DNA of 64,000 bases from DATGKG01 sp963851325. GTDB lineage: Bacteria > Desulfobacterota > Binatia > Binatales > Binataceae. The notes under the pieces were generated by a model. It made no database searches, was not told the DNA's origin, and was given only the letters and a program-made list of their open reading frames with translations. Below, piece by piece: positions 59,245 to 64,000 of this stretch. Position 1 is the first letter of the stretch; every line of letters starts with the position of its first letter. A program made the position numbers and the translations under genes. The stretch lies in assembly GCA_963851325.1 (NCBI GenBank), contig CAWKOR010000001.1, forward strand, positions 62,001-126,000, written 5' to 3'.

Positions 59245-60142
59245 TCAAGCCGGCCACAGCCAAGCGGCCCCGCGGACGCCGCTCGAGTCGCCATGCATCG
59301 CGGGCAGCAGCGAAATATCGACGCCATCGGAAAAAACATAGCGCTGGATCAAGGCGGGAATGTTTCGATATAGCCGCGCGATATTCGATAAACCGCCGCC
59401 GAGCACAATCGCGTCAGGATCCACGACGTTGATGACATGCGCGAGGCCCCGTGCGAGCCGGTCCTCGTATATCGCCAGGGTGGCGACGGCTTCGGCGTCG
59501 TCTCCATCGGCTGCCGACGCTATCTCACTCGCGTCCGAATCTCTTCCCGTGCGAATGTGGAACTCGCGCGCGAGTCCCGGTCCCGAAAGAAACGTCTCGA
59601 TGCATCCGTTCTTGCCGCAGTAGCAAAGCGGGCCGGGCAACTCCTCGGCGCGCGGCCACGGCAGCGGATTGTGGCCCCATTCGCCGGCGATGCGATTGCG
59701 CCCTGATACGATGCGTCCATCGATCGCGATGCCCGCGCCCGACGCCGGTTCCAAGAATCACCCCGAACACCACGGAAGCATCGCGCGCGGCCCCATCGAC
59801 GGCTTCCGAGAGCGCAAAGCAATTGGCATCGTTCTCGATTCGAACCGCGCGGCCGAGTATAGCCTCAATATCGCGATCCAGCGGCCGTCCATTGAGCACG
59901 ATGCTGTTGGAATTCTTGATGAGCCCCGTCCGCGGCGATATCGCGCCCGGGGTACCGATGCCCACCGAGCCTCGCTGCCCAGCCTTTTCCTCGGCCGCAG
60001 CCACCAAATCTGCGATGGCGTTCAAGGTAGCCTGGTAGTCCCCGGACGGGGTGCGAACCCGATGGCGAAAAACCTCCGTGCCCTCGTCGCCCAGGGCCAT
60101 CGCCTCAATCTTGGTTCCGCCGAGATCGATGCCTATCCGCAT
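59245..60142 (-). pseudogene. ROK-family kinase gene with a frameshift
   Basis: Two frames read as one ROK kinase. The N-terminal part MRIGIDLGGTKIEAMALGDEG to VVFGVILGTGVG (phosphate 1 and adenosine motifs) is in one frame. AGIAIDGRIVSGRNRIAGEWGHNPLP with the zinc-binding CYCGKNGCIETFLSG continues in another. A single extra C in the CCC at 59738-59740 (plus strand) explains the switch. Restoring it gives a normal-length ROK protein of about 298 residues, resembling glucokinase or N-acetylmannosamine kinase. It may be a recent pseudogene or a sequence error. The phosphoryl acceptor is a sugar. Confidence 0.8.
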
Positions 60143-60193
60143 GTTCCGACCCACTCGCCACTCGTTTGCAGTTCATTTACGATACCTGCGTAC

Positions 60194-61714
60194 ATGAGCG
60201 AAACAGAACTTCAACCGGCTCCGGGATCGGGGCCCCAGCGGGCCGCCACCACCAACGCGGCCGTGCTGGTCGCCGACGATGATCCCGCCATCCGCCTGGT
60301 CCTCCGCCATCGGCTGGAAGCCGACGGGTGCCGCGTCGAGGAAGCCGCCGACAGCCAGGCGGCGCTGGAGGCACTGCGGACCGGCCGCTTCGATGTCGCC
60401 TTGCTCGACATCATTATGCCGGGGATGGGCGGCCTCGAAGTGCTGTCCACCGCGAAGGCCGAAAGTGTTCGCACCCTCATCATCGTCATCACCGCCGCGA
60501 GCACGATGAACAACGCGGTCGAGGCGATGAAGCGTGGCGCGCATGATTACCTGACCAAGCCCTTCGCGAACCTCGATCTGGTCGCCGCTGCCGTCCGCCG
60601 CGCGGTCGAGATTTCGAGCCAGGCGGCCAAGGCGGCGGAGCTGGACAATTTCAAGGAAAGCGTGGCGCCCAAGCTCGCTGGTGGCGAGATCATCGGGCGC
60701 GGCCCCGCGATGCAGGAAGTCTACAAGCTGGTGGGGCGACTGGTGACCAACGATGCGACGGTGCTGATTTATGGCGAAAGCGGCACCGGCAAAGACCTGG
60801 TCGCGCGCACCATTCATTTCAAATCCGCGCGGTCGGCGGCGCCATTCGTTGCGGTCAACTGCTCGGCGATACCGCATGGTTTGCTTGAGAGCGAACTCTT
60901 TGGCCACGAACGCGGATCATTCACCGGTGCGACCGAGCGGCGCGCAGGAAAGTTCGAGACCGCAGAAACCGGCACGCTGTTTCTCGACGAGATCGGCGAT
61001 CTGCCGCTGGAGCTCCAGCCCAAGCTGTTGCGCGCTTTGCAAGAGCGCGAGTTCAACCGCGTCGGCGGAACCGAGACATTGAAGCTGCGAGCGCGCGTCA
61101 TCGCGGCTACCAACCAGGACCTCGAAGCGGCGGTGCGCGCGAAGCGTTTTCGCGAGGACCTCTACTTCCGGCTGCGGGTGATTCCGATCCAGATGCCGCC
61201 GCTGCGCGACCGCCGCGAAGACGTGCCCGAGCTGGCGGAATATTTCATCGCCAAAGCCGCGCGCGAGATGGGCGCCAAGAGTACCACGCTTTCGCCCGCC
61301 GCGATCACGAAGCTGAAATCCTACGACTGGCCCGGGAACGTTCGCGAGCTCGAAAATACGGTGATGCGCGCGGCGCTGCTGGCGCCGGGCACCGCCATTC
61401 GCCCCGAGGACATCGAGCTGGAACATTCCTCCAGCGGCCAGCGGCGGGTGCAGGCGCCCGATGGCGCGGCGCTGAACGATCTCATCGCGCAGCGCGTGTC
61501 GGAGTGGTTCGAAGATCCCGATGGCGAGGAGCCGCGCGACCTCTATCAGCGGATGGTGTCCGAGCTGGAGCGCCCGCTGATAGAGCTTGCGCTCAAGCGC
61601 GCCGGTGGGAACCAGGTCAAGGCGGCGCGGATGCTGGGGCTCAATCGCAACACGCTGCGCAAGAAAATCACCGATCACAAAATCGCGCTGACCAAGTATC
61701 CCGGGCAGCCCTAG
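60194..61714 (+). CDS. NtrC-type sigma-54-dependent response regulator
   Basis: A 506-residue protein from ATG 60194. Receiver domain residues 20-140 with phospho-acceptor D72 (ALLDIIMPGMGG) and acid pocket DDD. AAA+ domain: Walker A GESGTGKD, the sigma-54 loop GSFTGA (Ala of GAFTGA replaced by Ser), and GTLFLDEIGDLPLELQPKLLRALQ. C-terminal Fis-type HTH: LALKRAGGNQVKAARMLGLNRNTLRKKI. No histidine kinase is adjacent. Neighbouring flagellar genes make a FlrC/FleR-like role possible, but it is also NtrC/AtoC-like; unproven. Confidence 0.9.
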   Translation: MSETELQPAPGSGPQRAATTNAAVLVADDDPAIRLVLRHRLEADGCRVEEAADSQAALEALRTGRFDVALLDIIMPGMGGLEVLSTAKAESVRTLIIVITAASTMNNAVEAMKRGAHDYLTKPFANLDLVAAAVRRAVEISSQAAKAAELDNFKESVAPKLAGGEIIGRGPAMQEVYKLVGRLVTNDATVLIYGESGTGKDLVARTIHFKSARSAAPFVAVNCSAIPHGLLESELFGHERGSFTGATERRAGKFETAETGTLFLDEIGDLPLELQPKLLRALQEREFNRVGGTETLKLRARVIAATNQDLEAAVRAKRFREDLYFRLRVIPIQMPPLRDRREDVPELAEYFIAKAAREMGAKSTTLSPAAITKLKSYDWPGNVRELENTVMRAALLAPGTAIRPEDIELEHSSSGQRRVQAPDGAALNDLIAQRVSEWFEDPDGEEPRDLYQRMVSELERPLIELALKRAGGNQVKAARMLGLNRNTLRKKITDHKIALTKYPGQP

Positions 61715-61733
61715 CGCGGAGCGCGACATCAAA

Positions 61734-62349
61734 ATGAAACTTCCATCGCACTTTTACGCGATCGTCGACCCGATCGCCGGCCACGATCCGGTCGAGCTCG
61801 CGCGTACGATGCTGGAAGCGGGAGCGCGCATCATGCAACTACGCCTCAAGAACGTGGCCACTCGGGATTTCCTCGCCGCGGCGCGCGCGATTTCGCAACT
61901 ATGTCATCGACGCGACGCGATTTTCATTGTCAACGATCGCATCGACATCGCGATGCTGTCTGACGCTGATGGCGTGCATCTCGGTCAGAACGATCTTCCG
62001 CTCGACGCGGGTCGTGAGCTGCTCGGTCCCGACAAAATCATCGGAGTATCGACCTCCAGCGTCGAGTTGGCGCGCGTGGCGGAAGCTGGCGGCGCGGACT
62101 ACATCGGTTTCGGCCCGATGTACGCGGGCGGATTGAAGAATACGGCGAAAGGGCAGGGTCTCGAGCGGATTGGCGCAGGTGCGCGCGGCGGTGAAGCTTC
62201 CGATAGTCGCGATTGGCGGCATCACCGAGGCGACAGTTCCCGAAGTCCTTGCCGCGGGCGCCGACGCCGCCGCGATCATCACTGACATAGTGAAAGCTCC
62301 CGACATCGCGACGAAGATCAAATCGATCCTCGCGATCAAATCTCATTGA
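61734..62349 (+). pseudogene. thiE: Thiamine-phosphate synthase ThiE gene with a frameshift
   Basis: Reads as ThiE up to about residue 145: MLEAGARIMQLRLKN, FIVNDRIDIAMLSDADGVHLGQNDLP (pyrophosphate and pyrimidine binding) and YIGFGPMYAGGLKNTAKG. The next codons are out of frame. One surplus A near 62169 (GAGCGGATTGGCG, where GCGGTTGGCG would restore the frame) leads into a normal ThiE end: PIVAIGGITEATVPEVLAAGADAAAIITDI, stop 62347-62349. So the intact protein would be about 204 residues. The frameshift may be real or a sequence error. ThiE makes thiamine phosphate from HMP-PP and THZ-P. Confidence 0.8.
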
Positions 62350-62423
62350 TTATTGATGGTTGAAGTCGCGAGCTGTTCTCCATCTTTTGACATCTGATGT
62401 TTGATGCGTGATGATCTGCGTCT

Positions 62424-62651
62424 ATGCGGACCACACTCGATATCGACGAGGACGTGTTGGAGAGCGCCAAGGCGATCGCCGCCAATCGAGGAACTACGGC
62501 CGGCCGGGTACTTTCTGATCTCGCCCGCGCATCTTTGACGCCGAAAAGACGGACTCGACGCTCGCGCAACGGCGTTCCCCTATTGCCGCCTCGAAAGGGT
62601 GCGCGTCTGGTTACGCCAGAAATGGTGCGGCGACTACTTGACGAGGATTAG
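62424..62651 (+). CDS. vapB: VapB-like antitoxin
   Basis: A 75-residue protein: MRTTLDIDEDVLESAKAIAANRGTTAGRVLSDLARASL is a ribbon-helix-helix antitoxin N-terminus, followed by a basic toxin-binding tail (RRTRRSRNG, VTPEMVRRLLDED). It immediately precedes the PIN toxin (6-bp gap). It would bind and block VapC and repress its own promoter. Confidence 0.83.
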   Translation: MRTTLDIDEDVLESAKAIAANRGTTAGRVLSDLARASLTPKRRTRRSRNGVPLLPPRKGARLVTPEMVRRLLDED

Positions 62652-62657
62652 AACCTC

Positions 62658-63095
62658 GTGGTCGCCCTTCTCGACGCCAATGTTCTGATTGCGCTTATCG
62701 ATCCTCACCATATCCACCACGAAGCGGCGGATGATTGGTTCGCGCACAACCGGCAACAGGGTTGGGCGACCTGCGCCGCCACCGAGAATGGACTACTTCG
62801 GGTGGTTTGCAACCCGTCGTATCAGGGTACGCGCGCAACGCTGAAGGACGGGATCGTGAGCTTGGGTCGGCTCTGCGAAATGCGAGGCCATGTGTTCTGG
62901 TCTGAACTGCTCAGCATTCGCGATTCACGAATTTTCCGATGGAATCATGTGCAAGGACATCGGCAGTTAACCGATCTTTATCTCCTAGGGCTTGCCGTAA
63001 TTAATCGCGGTAAGCTTGTGACCTTCGACAAGGGGATTTCCATCCGAGCGATCGCGGACGCGACCGCGATCAATCTCGAAATTATTCCTTCCTAG
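62658..63095 (+). CDS. vapC: VapC-type PIN-domain toxin
   Basis: A 145-residue PIN-domain ribonuclease starting at GTG. The four acidic positions of the active site are in place: D6 (LLDANVLIALID), E43 (ATENGL), D106 (HRQLTDLYLLGLAV) and D124 (VTFDKG). This is the typical VapC pattern. It pairs with the antitoxin gene upstream. Confidence 0.88.
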   Translation: MVALLDANVLIALIDPHHIHHEAADDWFAHNRQQGWATCAATENGLLRVVCNPSYQGTRATLKDGIVSLGRLCEMRGHVFWSELLSIRDSRIFRWNHVQGHRQLTDLYLLGLAVINRGKLVTFDKGISIRAIADATAINLEIIPS

Positions 63096-63099
63096 TTCT

Positions 63100-64000
63100 T
63101 TACGCGGCGGCGGTGGCGGTGATGCGCCGTGATCGCGCCTGCTCGGTCTCATACGGCAGGCAGGCCCAGGTCGCCACGGCTCCCAGGATGCTCAGCACGA
63201 AGCAAATCTCGAACGCACTCGTGTAACTCCCGGATGCGTCGAAGATCTTGCCCAGCATGACCGGGCCGATGAACGCGCCCGCGGTATTGAAGACGCCCGC
63301 AACTCCCGCGATTGCGCCGAAGCGCTTGAGCCCGAGACATTCGACGGTCAGGAGCGGGATCAGCACCAGCGGCGCTCCCAGCGTAAGTCCGAACATCGCG
63401 ACGAATGGATAGAGCAGCAGCGGGTTCCGTGCGCCGAAGATCAGGATCATTCCGACTGCCGCGCCGATGAAATTAACGATCAACGCGACCCGTGGACTGA
63501 TGCGATCGGACGCGAATCCCATGATCAGCTTGCCTGCGGTGGTGAACAGAAACACGATGCTCATCATGCCGGCGGCGAATTCGGCCTTGTAGGAGAGCCC
63601 AATCATATAGGGGATGAAATGCAGGCCGACACCGGCGGCGAGGGTTGCGTATAAAAACTGGGCGACGCACAACATCCAGAACGAACGCGTGCGAAACGCC
63701 TCACTCAGTTCGAAGCCCGGCAGCGCATCCGCACGTTGCGAGACCGATACCTTTTCCCCCGGCGCGTCGGCGGGACGGGTCCTGATCGCCAGCAGCACGA
63801 CCGGTATCACGATGATGAACATCGGAATGGCGAGCACCAGGTAGCCGGTGCGCCAGGAGCCGCCCCATACGATGGCGTGGCTGGCGACCACCGTCATCAC
63901 CGCACCGCCGAAGGAAGTGCCCGCGAACGTCATCCCCATCGCAAGGCCGCGCCGCGCGCCGAACCAGTTCGCGATAATCAGCGAGGCAGGCAGCAGAGTG
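63100..64000 (-). CDS. MFS transporter (5' truncated at window edge)
   Basis: An open frame runs from the right edge (TLLPASLIIANWFGARRGLAMGMTFAGTSFGG) to a stop at 63100. Its eight or so remaining membrane segments include AAGVGLHFIPYMIGLSYKAEFAAGMMSIVFLFTTAGKLIMGFASDRISPR, where KLIMGFASDRISPR is a loop 8-9 MFS motif A variant. A typical oxalate/formate-antiporter-like (OFA/MCT) subtype fits NWFGARRGLAMG. The first roughly four helices lie beyond the window. Substrate unknown, probably an organic acid. Confidence 0.85.
   Translation of the reverse strand, partial: TLLPASLIIANWFGARRGLAMGMTFAGTSFGGAVMTVVASHAIVWGGSWRTGYLVLAIPMFIIVIPVVLLAIRTRPADAPGEKVSVSQRADALPGFELSEAFRTRSFWMLCVAQFLYATLAAGVGLHFIPYMIGLSYKAEFAAGMMSIVFLFTTAGKLIMGFASDRISPRVALIVNFIGAAVGMILIFGARNPLLLYPFVAMFGLTLGAPLVLIPLLTVECLGLKRFGAIAGVAGVFNTAGAFIGPVMLGKIFDASGSYTSAFEICFVLSILGAVATWACLPYETEQARSRRITATAAA

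Noticed and set aside
59011..59245. Sigma-54 (-24/-12) promoter before flgB
   Set aside because: No GG-N10-GC with TGGCAC and TTGC cores was found by eye on the minus strand. TGGCCGGCTTGAA is the nearest and lacks the GC.
59669..60193. N-terminal extension of the response regulator
   Set aside because: Antisense to the ROK gene; the receiver domain begins only after ATG 60194.

Overview
The window is a GC-rich bacterial chromosome segment packed with genes on both strands. It carries no rRNA, tRNA, CRISPR array or recognisable insertion sequence. The gene mix is a benzoyl-CoA (box) pathway, family III CoA-transferase, F420-type luciferase-like oxidoreductase, phytanoyl-CoA dioxygenases, split glycine decarboxylase (gcvPA/gcvPB) and a deltaproteobacteria-like flagellar operon. 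This points to a soil or aquatic aerobic heterotroph outside the well-studied proteobacterial genera. A Binatota (Desulfobacterota_B)-like lineage is my best guess; it is inferred from gene content, not shown by a marker gene.

Region 1 (1-12.7 kb) is catabolic. The 3' end of boxR is followed by boxC and boxB (aerobic benzoyl-CoA degradation), a SnoaL-like protein and a CaiB-type CoA-transferase. On the minus strand lie an LLM-class oxidoreductase and two PhyH-type dioxygenases, then a double-cupin protein and a GST on the plus strand. A lone HNH-like gene sits between two inverted copies of a hairpin-bearing repeat. An N-acyl-D-amino-acid deacylase-like amidohydrolase with a strong terminator closes the region.

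Region 2 (12.7-21 kb) is accessory. It holds a small conserved gene divergent from an S24/CI-like repressor with a palindromic operator, an excisionase-like HTH protein, a methyltransferase/CmcJ-like oxygenase pair, and a two-gene unit of a TIR/SEFIR protein with a small partner of unknown function (candidate defence module). An ACMSD-like amidohydrolase, a 0.6-kb gene-poor stretch with 90-bp-period hairpin repeats, a cupin and a lipoprotein follow.

Region 3 (21-36.4 kb) is mostly housekeeping: acyl/acetyltransferases, a lipase-like hydrolase, mobA, gcvT-gcvPA-gcvPB divergent from an atypical folD, a GT39-like membrane protein, a MATE exporter, recD2, a YIP1-like membrane protein, methylmalonyl-CoA epimerase and an HTH regulator.

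Region 4 (36.7-59.0 kb) is one very compact minus-strand flagellar cluster, transcribed flgB-flgC-fliE-fliF-fliH-fliI-fliJ-fliK-flgD-flgE-fliL-fliP-fliQ-fliR-flhB-flhA-sigma28-like-flgF-flgG-flgA-flgH-flgI-flgJ-flgM-small protein-flgK-flgL. Many neighbours overlap by 1-4 bp, so translational coupling is likely. It encodes rod, hook, rings, export gate and ATPase, but no fliG, fliM or fliN (rotor/switch), no stator, flagellin or cap, and no fliO, flhF or flhG. Those must lie elsewhere or be missing.

Region 5 (59.2-64 kb) holds a ROK kinase gene and a thiE gene, each broken by an apparent single extra base, with an intact NtrC-type response regulator between them. A VapBC toxin-antitoxin pair and the start-less end of an MFS transporter complete the window.
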